A DNA stretch of 60,000 bases. Source: Symsagittifera roscoffensis. Lineage: Eukaryota > Xenacoelomorpha > Acoela > Convolutidae. The notes below the pieces were generated by a model. The model was given only the letters and a program-made list of their open reading frames with translations, ran no database searches and was not told the origin of the DNA. The stretch covers positions 30,270,599-30,330,598 of the forward strand of contig NC_087063.1 in NCBI RefSeq assembly GCF_963678635.1. The letters are read 5' to 3'. A program made the translations under genes and the position numbers. Positions 34,641-45,796 of the stretch are shown here, piece after piece (position 1 is the stretch's first letter; the number at the start of each line of letters is the position of its first letter).

Positions 34641-35790
34641 TCGCAAAAGTTCTAAATTTTTCTAAGCACGGTGTTCAAGCAAAGAAACTTCAAAAAAAAT
34701 TCAAGGTTTTTCATAGAGAGAATCGGCTCTCGAAATGAAATTTTGCCAAGCAAGCTACTCAAGCAGTGAAAAATTTATATATCTCGCAGTTGTTTTCATA
34801 GCTTGGATTGTTCAACAAAAAAGTTAAAGTTTTTCAAGAAAACTAAGAAGTTTAGAATTTTATCTTGTTATTACATAGAACAAATGGGTTTGCAAAACAC
34901 TTAGATTTTTCTGAGCAAGGCGTTCAAGCAAAGAAAAAAATTCTGTTTTTTTAAAGAAACAAACTGACTCATTAAACGTAGAAAAAATTCTAAGCAACCT
35001 ATTACAGCGATGCAATTTTGAAATAATTGGAAGTTAATTTCATACCTTGGATTGCTTCGCAAAGAAGTGAAAAAATTCAAAAAAAAAACAATTGAAAAGA
35101 TGAAATTTTCAAAAACTTCAAGTTATTTCAGAACGAATCGGTTTGCAAACAATTCAAAATTTTCTACGCAAGCTATCAAAAAAATGAAGCTTCAAAATTT
35201 TTCAAGTTTTTCAGGAAGGGAAACGGTCAGAAGCTTAAGTTTTATTTTGAAGTCATTCAACTGATGAAATTTTGAAATATTTCAAGTTACTTCACAAAAT
35301 GAATCGGTTTGCAAAAAGTTTATCTAAGCAAGCTATCAAAGCAATGAAGTTTCGAATTACTTAAAACTATTTCATAAATTACTTTCAGTTTTCTTAAATC
35401 ATGTTTCATAAATCACTAAGTCAGTTTGGATAGTTGGTGTTGCATCGCAAGCAAGTAAAATTATTCAAGAAAGCTATTGAAGTGATGAAACATGGAAAAA
35501 TTCAAATTAATTCATAGAACGAATCGGTTTTCAGAAGGTTCAATTGTTTCGAAATTTTTCAAATGAAGCTACGAAAATTTTCATAGAGTGAATCGGTTTT
35601 AGTATTTCAGTTATTTCAAATTGAAAACTTGTCCGCGAAAAGCAGAAGTTTCTCTAAGCATGCTATTAAACAAATGAACCTTTTGAGAAATTACGATGTT
35701 GTTTTCATAGCTTGGATTGCATAGCGAAAAAGTTTGATTATTCAAGCGAGCTATTGAAGCGATGAAACATTGAATTATAGAACATTCTTG
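34641..35790 (+). repeat. Degenerate ~90-bp tandem array, part 2
   Basis: Continuation of the array at 32330-33514 with the same recurrent strings, for example GAATCGGTTTGCAAA near 35130 and 35301, AAGCAAGCTATCAAAGCAATGAAG near 35326, and TTTCATAGCTTGGATTG near 34795, 35038 and 35705. It is non-coding. Confidence 0.6.
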
Positions 35791-38107
35791 GCCTTCTCTT
35801 AAACGTTAAGCCTAAAAAGTTTTTTAAACGTTGCATTCGACAAAGCTAAAACATTGCGTGCAATTAAACATTGCGTCCATAGCGCATTGGGTCTATAGCG
35901 CACTTTCATTTAATATATAAGAAGATAGGATAAGATTTTTTTGCCAATCAGAATTAAATAATTAACTCTCAGCGTTCAGCGATTTTAATCCAAATGAAAT
36001 ATTTGGGAGGAAGTTCCTAACTTGGTCTTTCGGGGGAACAAAATTAAATTGATTCCCGAATCCTCAAAAGATCTTCAAAAGAACAGTTTTTTCTTTACAC
36101 GAATTCGCATTGCAATATAAACACTTAAAAGAAGAGCAACCCATTGTAAAGAACAGAAAAATCTTTTATTTGAAATTTTGACTTACTTGGCATTGCATCG
36201 TGTTGCAGGAGTTTCGTATCGTTTGTTGCTTGATAGCAATTGGCAGTTTTGATTCTTCTAGGTTAGACAGTTGATGCCATCTTATCTCTGAGTAAAAAAT
36301 GAAGACTGACTTCTAATTGACACCAATAGAACTAATAATTTCACTTTGAGGTAAAGTAGGTTTGATTGGATAGAAAATGTTGACCGATCTTGCTATTCGA
36401 TTTGAAGCTCTTAAGGTTCAAATAAAATCTGAAAAGCAAATAAATGTTAAATTTGAGTAGAGAAAAGATAGATATAATTTACAAGCTAAACAAGCACAAG
36501 TGAAGCGTGTTCTTGGCCAGCGCTTCTGTTCTTTTTATGGTATGTTACGTTATGTTTGAATTAGTGTGGAGCACGTCATACTGAGCAATCAATTCAAACA
36601 CTTGCTAGATTGGTACTACTACTACACACGGTTACTGGCATTCACTGCGGTTGTGCACGTAACCACCACCACGATATGAAACTGAAGTAGACCATTCTAC
36701 TTTCGATCTGAAGATTGGACCAAAACCGGTTGAAACGCAACCAAACTCAAATCTTCACTACATTAACGGTCTGAACAATAACACTGCAAGAAAACCCAAA
36801 ATATAGGTACTATTGTTAAGCAGCAGATTCAAAATTCTATAAACTTAAGCTGGTAGGTTTCAGAATGGGTATCATGAATTTGCACCGTTTGTTTTCAGAG
36901 AATTAATATAGAATATGTACAACGGGAATAGTTAGCACGTAGAACGAAAACACCCGCCAGACCATTTCTTGGAGCGCTTTATTTAGAGAATCTGATTTAA
37001 AATTTCCAGTCAGGCGAAAACACGTCTCAGTCAATTCCCAACAACTGCGACTAAGATCTTGCAATGTAGCTAAAAGGCGATTGTAGCGATAGAAAATTGA
37101 TGTTCTGAGAACTGATAGAAGGCGTGGAGTAAAGCTTCGGGTGTTTTTTTTTTCAAAAAAAAAATCAGTTTCTATAATGAAACTTCTAAAAAAATTTTGA
37201 GCTATGTTTGATATTAAACACGTTGCAGTCGTGATTCCTTCGATATATATATATTTTTTAAAATTGAAAAACCGCTGAGGAGTCGAGAAAAACGGCATTG
37301 AGACTTAATGAAATGTTGATGTTGAGTCGCTCTTCATTTTGACGAAGAACAAATTAATTTTGAGTTATAAATTGTTAGTTGTTTTTATGCATTAATGACT
37401 AGTTATCAAAGCTTCTGCCAGGGCCTGACCGCAGCAAAAAAAAAGATTTATTAAATGACCAAATCATATACTTCATAATCACACATACACACGTGGTTGT
37501 GAGAGAAGCAGTTGAGCCAAGTCAAGTTTTTTATGACCATTAGATCATTTTTTGACAGTAATTTTGAATATTTCATCATCTAACAATCAAGAATTCATTT
37601 ATTAGATTAAAATTGAGCGGTTAATTTTTTCAAGCAACAGATATAAGAAAAAGTAGACATTTCAGCAATGTATTTTGATTTCGACTAATGTTGCTGAAGC
37701 AACTTTCCCGCACTATGATAAATCATGAAATAAGTCAAAAATTGATACTGAAAGTCACTGCGATTTGTAACATACCAATGAAAAATTTGAATTAAACCTT
37801 CGTGAATCTTGTTGATGAGAAAGATTATCATTACATGCTTTGGCGAAAGCTGAACAGTGATTACTATCATCCTTTTGACAGCCAACTAACATCATATTTT
37901 TTTCACTCTGATTTCTCAAAAATAAAAAACGCCCCCTTTTAATACACCTGATCCCTGATCTTCCCCGGTATTTTTTCCTCAGACTAGCACACCAGATTTT
38001 TCCTTTTGAACTTTGACAATATTCCGTGAAGACGAAACTACACAATCGACTGCGCAGTTCACACTATTTGAAAATAAAATTCAACGGATGCATGTCACGA
38101 ATTCAAC
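35791..38107. other. Intergenic / possible 5' region of the beta-catenin gene
   Basis: If the exon at 36187 is real, the 5' UTR and promoter lie above 36198. An acceptor-like TTTACTCAG followed by a very short upstream ORF (ATGGCATCAACTGTCTAA) occurs on the minus strand at about 36265-36295. The 131-codon minus frame at 36903-37298 has no recognisable domain and is not called. No TATA box or other promoter element is asserted. Confidence 0.35.
36187..36198 (-). CDS. CTNNB1: Candidate first coding exon of beta-catenin (MQCQ)
   Basis: On the minus strand an ATG followed by three codons (Met-Gln-Cys-Gln) ends exactly at a consensus donor GTAAGT (36186-36181). The phase is 0, matching the phase-0 opening of the exon at 28232. 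In human CTNNB1 the first coding segment is also only a few codons long (starting Met-Ala-Thr-Gln). The intron would be 7954 bp. This is suggestive but unproven; transcript data would decide. Confidence 0.4.
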
Positions 38108-38572
38108 GGGTGCCGGACATCAAGCCGACGGGACTTCAAGCCGAATCGTAAAATTAGGGACTTCAAGCCGAATAGTTCCTTATAAACTCGTGAAATATGA
38201 TTAATTTGAAAATTTTATTGAAGAATTTCTGAAGTTCTTCACAAGAAGATCTTTCTTCACAAGTTATTGCCATTTTCATAAAATTTAAGCCTCCAAATGA
38301 TGTTTCGGAAAGTTGAAAAGTAAAACATGGTTGAAGGCATTTTTCATGTTTATAATTTATGCCTTTCAAAAACCGGCTGATGTTATAAACGGATGCCAAT
38401 CACAAGTGGTGCATTGTCATGAATTCCGTTTATTATGGACTAAACTTGCCAAAATTTTTGAAAAGAAACGTTTTACAGATGATAAAATAGTGTTTTGAGG
38501 TGCTTGTAAAGTTTTAATTTCGGCCCGAAGTCCCTTCGGCTTGAAGTCCCGTCGGCTTGTTGTCCTAGACCC
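38108..38572. mobile_element. 465-bp TIR element with 9-bp TSD
   Basis: The termini are about 38-bp inverted repeats starting GGGT and containing CAAGCCGACGGGACTTCAAG, with about five mismatches between ends. The flanks carry a perfect 9-bp duplication GAATTCAAC at 38099-38107 and 38573-38581. A second GGGACTTCAAGCCGAAT string follows the left terminus. It is non-coding; the superfamily is not assigned (a 9-bp duplication would fit Mutator-like elements). Confidence 0.8.
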
Positions 38573-39779
38573 GAATTCAACAACAGAAGACATAGCAAAA
38601 GCAAAGAATTGAGAAACAATTTTTGACAAGGACATCATCAAACAAAAGAGGAAGAAGAGAAAAGATCTGCCAAAATATACATGTCTTCACAAAAGAATAA
38701 ATCTTTGCATTTAACCAATATGTTTACTTATATATTGATATTGATTTGTAACCCCGAGTTGGGCGAACAATTTTGTGTGTAACTATTCTCCGGAGAGCGA
38801 GTTTGAGGGTAGAACAAAAGTTTTTTTATAACGAAACCTCTAATACTTACTACTTTTCTTAGCCGTTTTCCTGTGCCATTCTGCCAGATTGGCACAGCTC
38901 AACCTTCCGGCACGACACGAAAGTAGAAATAGAGGCCTTAGCGATAAAAAACTGTTGCGAAGGAGGGTCAGAATAATCTGGACTTTTGGTTTTCAAAATT
39001 TCGGTTTGTGACGTCACATTTCTCAGAAATGTAAAAACGACCATTTTGAGCCAAAAAGTGACAAAAAATAGAACAACAGCTGAAATAGTGAAGAACAGTC
39101 GTACGGGAACGATGGAAAAAAACGAAGCCTCTTATCGTGACAATCACGCACGATAAGACAGCTGATTAGAGACGACAGCTGGAAAGGAGGCTTCAGTTGG
39201 GAAGGCGTAAAGAGCAGTACCCTCCCGTGCCACGATTTGGGAGTAATAACGACGTTGTTACAGTGAAATCACGGAAGCGGAGGCTCGGCCCCCCAGAGAC
39301 AGTATATGGTGAAGGACTATAAAGAACAGACTTTTTAGCTACTCTGATGCCATAAACTTTTGAATTAACACCGGTATTATTTGTATTTTAGAATATGAGT
39401 AGCTAGAAAGAGGAAAGGGTCAGTCCATCTCCAATGGATTTAATATAGGCCTGTCACCAAAAACATAGAAAAATAGCAATCACGTAGTCTGAGGAACCAA
39501 GACCCAGCTATGTGGTTGTGTTCGCATGTAAACGAAAGCTGATTAAAAGTTGTTTGACTGATGGCCTGAAAATAGTAACTTTTTACTTAGCCCTAGACAG
39601 ACCAGAAAATCAACTGGTTAGGTCGAGACGGTGAAAAACGAGTAGAATCTAGATAACTGACGCCGGCCAGTCGTTTATAGGTACTTTTTCTACGCTCTGT
39701 CACTGTGTAGTATTTGGGTGAATGTTACATAGACGTTTTTTATGGCGCTCCTGGGTGGGCCTGTTAAAGGCATAAGACC
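38573..39779. other. Intergenic, no gene recognised
   Basis: Sequence is less A+T rich toward the right. A hairpin (TTATCGTG ... CACGATAA) lies near 39130-39160 inside a GCCTCC-flanked segment. Nothing else is supported. Confidence 0.35.
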
Positions 39780-41850
39780 ATCATGATCAGCAAACGTTTC
39801 AGCGACGAACCCTCCGCTCCGGGCGCATGCCCGAGTTAGAGGCCTTAATGACCTTTTTTTACTAGGGGGAAGGTGCGGACCCTCCGCCTAGTACTATTTA
39901 GCTTTTTAACCTAGTTAGGACCGAAAATTCCGGGGGCCGGAGGGATAGATGGGAAGTCGAGAGCCCGCTTGTTCCAAGGTCCCGGGACCAAAAACAATTA
40001 AAGAGAAAGCGTAAAACCAAACGAAATTAGCGTATAACCAAGAAAAAGCCAAAAACAAATTTATCTGAAAAGAAAAAAAGTACAAAAAACAGTAAAAAAT
40101 CCAAAAAAGACCAAAAACATTTAAAAACATAAAGTGACAGTTTATGTTTTTTTCCGGACGAGATGCGATCTGACCTTCCTATTTGTCGTTGTTTCAGATT
40201 GATTTAAATCATAGAAAGATTGAGTGTTTTGGTGGCGGGTTAGGTACCCTCCCTTGAGTATTATTTGGGTAATTAAGCACGTTAATGGTGATTTTGCCAG
40301 TGACCGGAGGGTAGAGTGGCAAGCTGACCGACGTGTTCCAGACTCAACAGGGACATCAGGGACAACATCCAAAACGACTGTTTGGTATCTTTGACACAAT
40401 TTTAGTATGAATTGGGTACTATTTCATTAAAACTTAAGTGGTGGGAGGCACGATTGGCTCGGTCCGATTGTACCCGCCATCGATTGCGAATTTCCGAGTT
40501 AAAGGGTCTTCATTCTGGTATTTTGGCGCAAAGGAGGGTATAGTAATTTTGATGAGCGACTACTAATAGATTATTTTCCTTACTATATATTACCTATCTC
40601 CTATTTAGACCCGAGAAACACCCCAATTTTGTCGAAAATTACTGATTTTCGAAAAAACTGCTGACCCCCAAAATTTTAGATATCCGAGCTTTTCCGAACA
40701 GCAAAAAACTTTTATACAGGGATTTACTACGTAGTTCAATCCCTCTAACTAAAAAGACCGCGCGAAAAAAGACTTAGTAAAAGTTGGCGAAAACAAAATT
40801 TTTCGATCAAAATTTTTGTAATTTTCCGAATTTCTTCAATAAGTTTTGAGGATCAAATTTTTGAGTGTTAGAGTTAAAGCGATAAAAGATTTTTGAGTAA
40901 CCCTCCGAACAGCTCCGTGGATAGAGCAAGAGACTTAAAGATTGGAAAAGGAAGGAACCCGAGGGTCCAAATTTGATAGTATTTGGCCAATTTTTTGTTT
41001 CCAAACCAATTTTGGTCCATACTGGGCTACTACGCTCGTTATAATAATTTTTAGGCACTTTCACTAAGAATTGCGGAAAAAGTCTTTCAGAACCTATATA
41101 GGTGGTGAAAAAAGGCCAATTTGATGAACGCGTTTTTGGCAATTTCTCAAAAACTAGCCAACCGATTGGGATAACTTTGGTACCATAAGTCGACGTTTTT
41201 GACCACTTTCTTGGACCGCAACCGTTTTTGGGTTGATAATCTCAGGACAGAAAATTTTTTTAGAATTTATTGATTCGGAGGGTCCAAATTTTAGGGAACT
41301 ATCCGAGCGGCAGAAAATTTTATAAGATCACCTTTTTATCCTACTGGGAAGGTTGACCGTGTCAGCCAACCTGGTTTTAAGTCAATTAGACCGCATTCGG
41401 AGGCTTTACAGCGGTAGAATAATCCGTTTTCTCGATTTTTGGGGAACCCTCCGAAGTAACCCTCCGGAGTCAGCTAAGCTCCTTAGCAACCCTCCTTGGT
41501 GGAAATTTTCCACGAGACCCTCCGAAGAAGTTAAAACAAACCCCACAGAGAATTTAGCTTGTTTTGACATTTTCTGAGACTAGTTGGAGACCTTTCCAAG
41601 TGAGATTTGAAAAATTTGAAATTTTGAAGGAACCCTCCGAATTAACCGTCTGGAGCGTATTAAGCCTCTTATTGACCCTCCTTAGTGAGTTTGAGGGGAC
41701 TCTCCGAAGTAACTTGGGTGGCTAAGGTACCCTCCAAAGTGACCCTCCGAAGTAAGCTGAGTGTCTTAACAGCCCTCCGTAGTAACCCTCCGGAGTGACT
41801 TAAGCCCCTTAACAACCCTCCTTATTGAAAACTTCTGGGGCAATTTGAGC
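39780..41850 (+). repeat. CCCTCCG-rich block upstream of the retroelement
   Basis: At least a dozen copies of (A)ACCCTCCG or close variants occur, most densely at 41448-41820 with AAGTAACCCTCCGGAGT-type spacing. Two diverged ~350-bp units are visible at about 39840-40000 and 40190-40350; both have a GACC.TCC... string, then GGCCGGAGGG or GACCGGAGGG followed by GTTCCA. It could be the 5' LTR or leader of the retroelement, but no matching 3' LTR is in the window. No protein is predicted. Confidence 0.45.
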
Positions 41851-42021
41851 AATTAAAATATCCATTTCGAGTCGGAATAAAAGGTCAACTACCAACGGGC
41901 GGGCATATTAGGATTATAGGAGCCCATTTGACCCGGAAATTCGTGATCAACTTTGGATTCTCGATCGGGTTTATCAGAAGTACCCGAGCAAAATTTTTTT
42001 CTATTGTTATTTTGGTTATCT

Positions 42022-42390
42022 GGTTGCCTTGAGCTACTTAATAGGAAAGCCCGGGCAATCGGCGAACACATATAAGAAGGCCTCGGTGAGTGTTTTAGGC
42101 AAATACACGCTCACTTGAGAAGAAGAGTTGTTCCCTGCTCTCGTGCACTTGGGGCGTCCCGGGTGTGGGAGAGCTTTTTCATAGAGTTTAGAAACTTTCG
42201 ATCAGAGGTTGCCTTGAGCTACTCAGTAAGACAACTCGGGCAATCGCAGGACAACTAAAAGAAGACCGCAGTGAGTGTATTAGGCAAACACACACTTACT
42301 TGAGAAGACTGTGTCCTGGGCTCCGTTGTTTTGGAGTGTTCCAATTGAGGGAAATCTTTTTCTTTAAGACCAAGTTTTAATTATCTGTTA
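42022..42390 (+). repeat. 185-bp diverged tandem repeat before the retroelement
   Basis: Two units start GGTTGCCTTGAGCTACT at 42022 and 42207. Shared downstream strings are GGGCAATCG, AAGAAG.CC, GTGAGTGT.TTAGGCAAA.ACAC and ACTTGAGAAGA. The first has a CATATAAGAAG string that could act as a TATA box. The location just upstream of the first retroelement ORF suggests a leader or LTR remnant. Confidence 0.55.
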
Positions 42391-42700
42391 CTGAAACCAT
42401 CACTGCTTTTTTATAAAATAATATTTGATTTTAAACGAGGCAGTGATTTAATACGAGTGTGGCGGTCAGATTGATACAAAACGAAAGGTCGCTGTCACCT
42501 ATAGGATATTCTTATCTGGTTATCAGTTGTGTTTTGTGTAATGACTATATCTTGTGAAAATTTTGTGACACTCTTACACTAGGTAATTGAGTAGACTCGG
42601 CAATATCTAGACACTAAGTAAGCCCTTTTTGTAACTTGTACTGAGTCAACTATAGTATCTCGACGAGATCGAAGGTATTTTTTGATACTAGAGGACTCGA

Positions 42701-43624
42701 GTGAGTAGACTAGAGAAAAGTTTTTTCGAAATTTATTTTGAAACTTGTGCATTGCCGTCGAAATCTTTTTTATCATGTAGCATGCAGCGCAGGGACTCGT
42801 TAGGGACAACAACTAAGATTCCCAGGCTGAGTACGGGGACTACACGAAAGTTCAAAACACGGCGTAGCCAATCCACGGTTAGCAGCATTTCCGATGTCTT
42901 TGCTGATGAAGCAACGACTAAAGGTCAGGCTGGTCTTTCAGTGAGCGTAGTGAAACTGAGAAGCGAGAAGAACGTCGATGGCAATCAAGAGCAAAGTGGT
43001 GAGACCGGACAGGCGATCGAGACGCTTACGGACCCCTTCGAGAAAGGAGAACAAACGCTGATCCGATTCGACTACAGCCATCACGCGGACATGGAAGAGC
43101 CAGGTGAGGACTTTGAACGGGAGGAAGTTGAAAGAACGGATGAGGCCTCGGAGCGTTCCGAGGTCGAACCGCGAGAAGAAGTATTGTTCAGGGGAATGTC
43201 CAAATCAGAGACCAAGAGTAACAAGTGGAGAAAAGAACAATCATCTCTAGTCAAGCAGAACAAGAATGCGATGATGTCAAGTATAAGTCCGAGTGAGGAA
43301 CAAACGAGCTCAAAAGCCAAGAAAAGTCGGAAGTCTTTGTACGATGAGCGCAAGGCGTCACTACAGGTTGAAGGTTTATCTTCCAGTTATGACCATCCGG
43401 AGATAACCCATCCGGATGTGGATTTCACACCGTGCCCAAGGAACGACATGAGCAGGAAGGCGTTGTCCGCCTCGTCGACCAGGTCGATGTCTAATGGGAT
43501 GACCGTAGGAGTATCCTCGACGTTCGACAGGTTGATGATGTCGACGGGCAAGCAAACGGGCGGCGCGTCATTGACCTCATCTTCTCTGGGTCTAACCCCG
43601 GCATCGGGGAGGCTGGCGATATAA
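42701..43624 (+). CDS. Retroelement upstream ORF (unknown function)
   Basis: The open frame of 307 codons is rich in Ser, Arg, Glu and Thr, with no recognised domain. The first codon here is GTG, so the real start is unknown; an internal ATG follows at 42776. The frame ends at TAA just before the gag frame (43630), which is in a different register, so the two may once have been one polyprotein separated by a frameshift. The higher G+C content and codon use match the gag-pol frames rather than host DNA. Confidence 0.5.
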   Translation: MSRLEKSFFEIYFETCALPSKSFLSCSMQRRDSLGTTTKIPRLSTGTTRKFKTRRSQSTVSSISDVFADEATTKGQAGLSVSVVKLRSEKNVDGNQEQSGETGQAIETLTDPFEKGEQTLIRFDYSHHADMEEPGEDFEREEVERTDEASERSEVEPREEVLFRGMSKSETKSNKWRKEQSSLVKQNKNAMMSSISPSEEQTSSKAKKSRKSLYDERKASLQVEGLSSSYDHPEITHPDVDFTPCPRNDMSRKALSASSTRSMSNGMTVGVSSTFDRLMMSTGKQTGGASLTSSSLGLTPASGRLAI

Positions 43625-43629
43625 GTGAC

Positions 43630-44079
43630 ATGTTCGCTGGCGTAATTACAGGCCTTGAAGAACTGCGACGGGACATGTCTAAGAGAATAGATCGAGTTGA
43701 GGAGAGAGCTCATCAGGGTCAAGAGAAATTGCGAGATGAGCTAACAAACGTGAAGTCGCAGGCGAGAGTTGATGAGGCTCAATTGATTCGCAACACCGAT
43801 CAATGCCTGGCGGAGAGCTTAGCTTAAGCAACCAAGGAGTCAGAGGAAAGAGAGATTAGGATGACAAGAGAGATCGAGCGATTATTGAACGATCACGACA
43901 AAACCTATGCTCATACGATGAGTAGCCTGGAGAAGAAGTTGGATGTCAAATCTGACCTGATGATGCGAATGCTTGACGAGATCTTAAACGGAAGTACTCG
44001 GGAGGAGCGTTCCGCCCCAAGGGAGCGCTCACGCCAGTCAAATGATGGAGATGGAGCACGCAGCTATGCCGGGGCCTAG
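43630..44079 (+). pseudogene. Gag N-terminal coiled-coil region (interrupted)
   Basis: Two open pieces (43630-43827 and 43861-44079) are in the same frame as the main gag ORF and separated from it by stops (TAA near 43825, TAG near 44077). They are highly charged with heptad-like spacing (GLEELRRDMSKRIDRVEER; MTREIERLLNDHDK), suggesting a coiled coil as in many Gag N termini. Confidence 0.5.
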
Positions 44080-44196
44080 CTAAGTTCGAGAACGAATTAG
44101 GAATCTAAACATAAGGAGCGGCGCAGGGCAGCCCCATCGAGGCCAGGTTGGACAGACCCGGTCCCGCCGGAAGCGGATGCCACCCCGGAGACACGA

Positions 44197-45714
44197 TTGC
44201 CCACTGTGCCACAAGTCAGATCAGCGCCAGATCTGACTACAGTCTCGCAGGACACAACGATGTATGCATCGATGTTTGAGCCTCTGAATAGATCACCTGA
44301 AACGTTCATCACCAAGCTCTCGAAGTCAACCGAGAGAGGAGAGAGGTCAAGAAGGACACTTAAGAAGCCGAAGTCATACAAGGAAGATTCAGATGGCTGC
44401 ATCGATACTTGGATAGAGGTGATGAAATTGCACTTTGAAGAAGAGAATCTCTCAAAGAAACAGGAATGCAGCGCATTGACAAGCAATCTGGAGGGTACCG
44501 CCCTAAATTGTGTAATCGCAAATAGGGCCAATGAACGAGACAGCGCTCGCAAGATATTCGACATCCTGCAGAATCGTTTCGGCTCTGGTGTACAAGGGCA
44601 TCAGGCTAAGTTCGAAAAGAGGCGTCAAAGAGATGACGAATCCATAGACAAGTTTTTGGACGACCTTGAATTACTCAGAAGGAGAAGCAATCCCGAAGAG
44701 AGAATATCGGAGCAAAACTTAGCGATTGCCTCGAAGTTCATGGATGGAGTAAAAAATGATGAGCTGAAAACCATGCTAGCCACACACTTCACCCTGTCGC
44801 TTGACCAGGTACCAACTGGCAATGATTTGCGTATGAAGTCGCGTGAGTACTTGCTCATAAAACCGAGGGCGCAAAACCGTTACAGCAATTATGGCAACTA
44901 CAGTGGAATAAACACTGGCGCGAACTCCAGTTGGTACAGACCTCGTGACGACATGGATAAGAGGAGGTCATGCGCGAATTGTGGCTCGATGGACCACCAT
45001 GCTTCCGCCTGTTCTGCCTACAAAAAGAACATGAAAGCGCTAGGCTACTTTCTCGATGACGTTGATGCGACCGACGAGAACCACGAAGAGTACGTTAGAG
45101 GACTCATAATGATGTATGGACCAAGATGCTTCTTCTGTAATTTGCAGGGACACTTCAAGTCGGATTGCACTCAATTTCGGGATTCAGTGGTGGACGCGAA
45201 ACATCCCCGCCATGAAGAGGCGCTTTCGGGCGTCAAAGCCACTCGAGCACGTCTGATGAACGAGGCTGAGTCTTGGAGAAAAGAGACGACACCGAGCACA
45301 TTTACGACTAAGAAGATGAAGACTTTACCTAATGAGGTGATAGCCTCGAGCCTGGAGGCAGATTCGGGCGGCCCGCTCAAGGTGGATTATGGCTTAGCAG
45401 CACGGACTGCATTACATAATGTCCAGCAGCAGCTAGCCGTTAAAGAAATTGAGCAATGGGTAAGGTCGGAACTAGAAAGCAAAGATCTTTGGGTAAAAGT
45501 TGACGTTCTGGGGAAAACAACAAAAGAAGAGGTCAAGCAGGAACCCAGAGAAACGGGACTAAATCTAAATGTTATATCGGGTAAAACCCTTGGCATGAAG
45601 AAAGAAGGAACGAAGACAATGTCCATTATTTCGGTCGCAGGACACCAAGTGGTCAAGAACTTGAGTGAACCGTCCGAGATCACGCTGGTACACCTGGACA
45701 TTTATGCGGACTAG
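44197..45714 (+). CDS. Gag polyprotein (capsid/nucleocapsid part)
   Basis: The 505-codon frame resembles retrotransposon Gag: a capsid-like helical region (DTWIEVMKLHFEEENLSKKQ through DESIDKFLDDLELLRRRS, about residues 70-160), then two CX2CX4HX4C zinc knuckles, CANCGSMDHHASAC at residue 259 and CFFCNLQGHFKSDC at residue 311. These bind the element RNA during packaging. The frame ends at TAG; the protease frame starts ~80 bp on in another register. The upstream boundary is uncertain because the same frame continues upstream through stop codons. Confidence 0.8.
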   Translation: MPTVPQVRSAPDLTTVSQDTTMYASMFEPLNRSPETFITKLSKSTERGERSRRTLKKPKSYKEDSDGCIDTWIEVMKLHFEEENLSKKQECSALTSNLEGTALNCVIANRANERDSARKIFDILQNRFGSGVQGHQAKFEKRRQRDDESIDKFLDDLELLRRRSNPEERISEQNLAIASKFMDGVKNDELKTMLATHFTLSLDQVPTGNDLRMKSREYLLIKPRAQNRYSNYGNYSGINTGANSSWYRPRDDMDKRRSCANCGSMDHHASACSAYKKNMKALGYFLDDVDATDENHEEYVRGLIMMYGPRCFFCNLQGHFKSDCTQFRDSVVDAKHPRHEEALSGVKATRARLMNEAESWRKETTPSTFTTKKMKTLPNEVIASSLEADSGGPLKVDYGLAARTALHNVQQQLAVKEIEQWVRSELESKDLWVKVDVLGKTTKEEVKQEPRETGLNLNVISGKTLGMKKEGTKTMSIISVAGHQVVKNLSEPSEITLVHLDIYAD

Positions 45715-45796
45715 CTGAGGGAGAAGGATCCCAAGTTGGACTCCAGGGCAGTGCGAGCGCTGCTCACGACAGGAGGTCCAAGTCTAATGAGAGTAC

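Noticed and set aside
36903-37298. 131-codon minus-strand frame
   Set aside because: No recognisable motif, A+T-driven Phe/Lys/Ile composition, and no link by splice sites to the beta-catenin gene.
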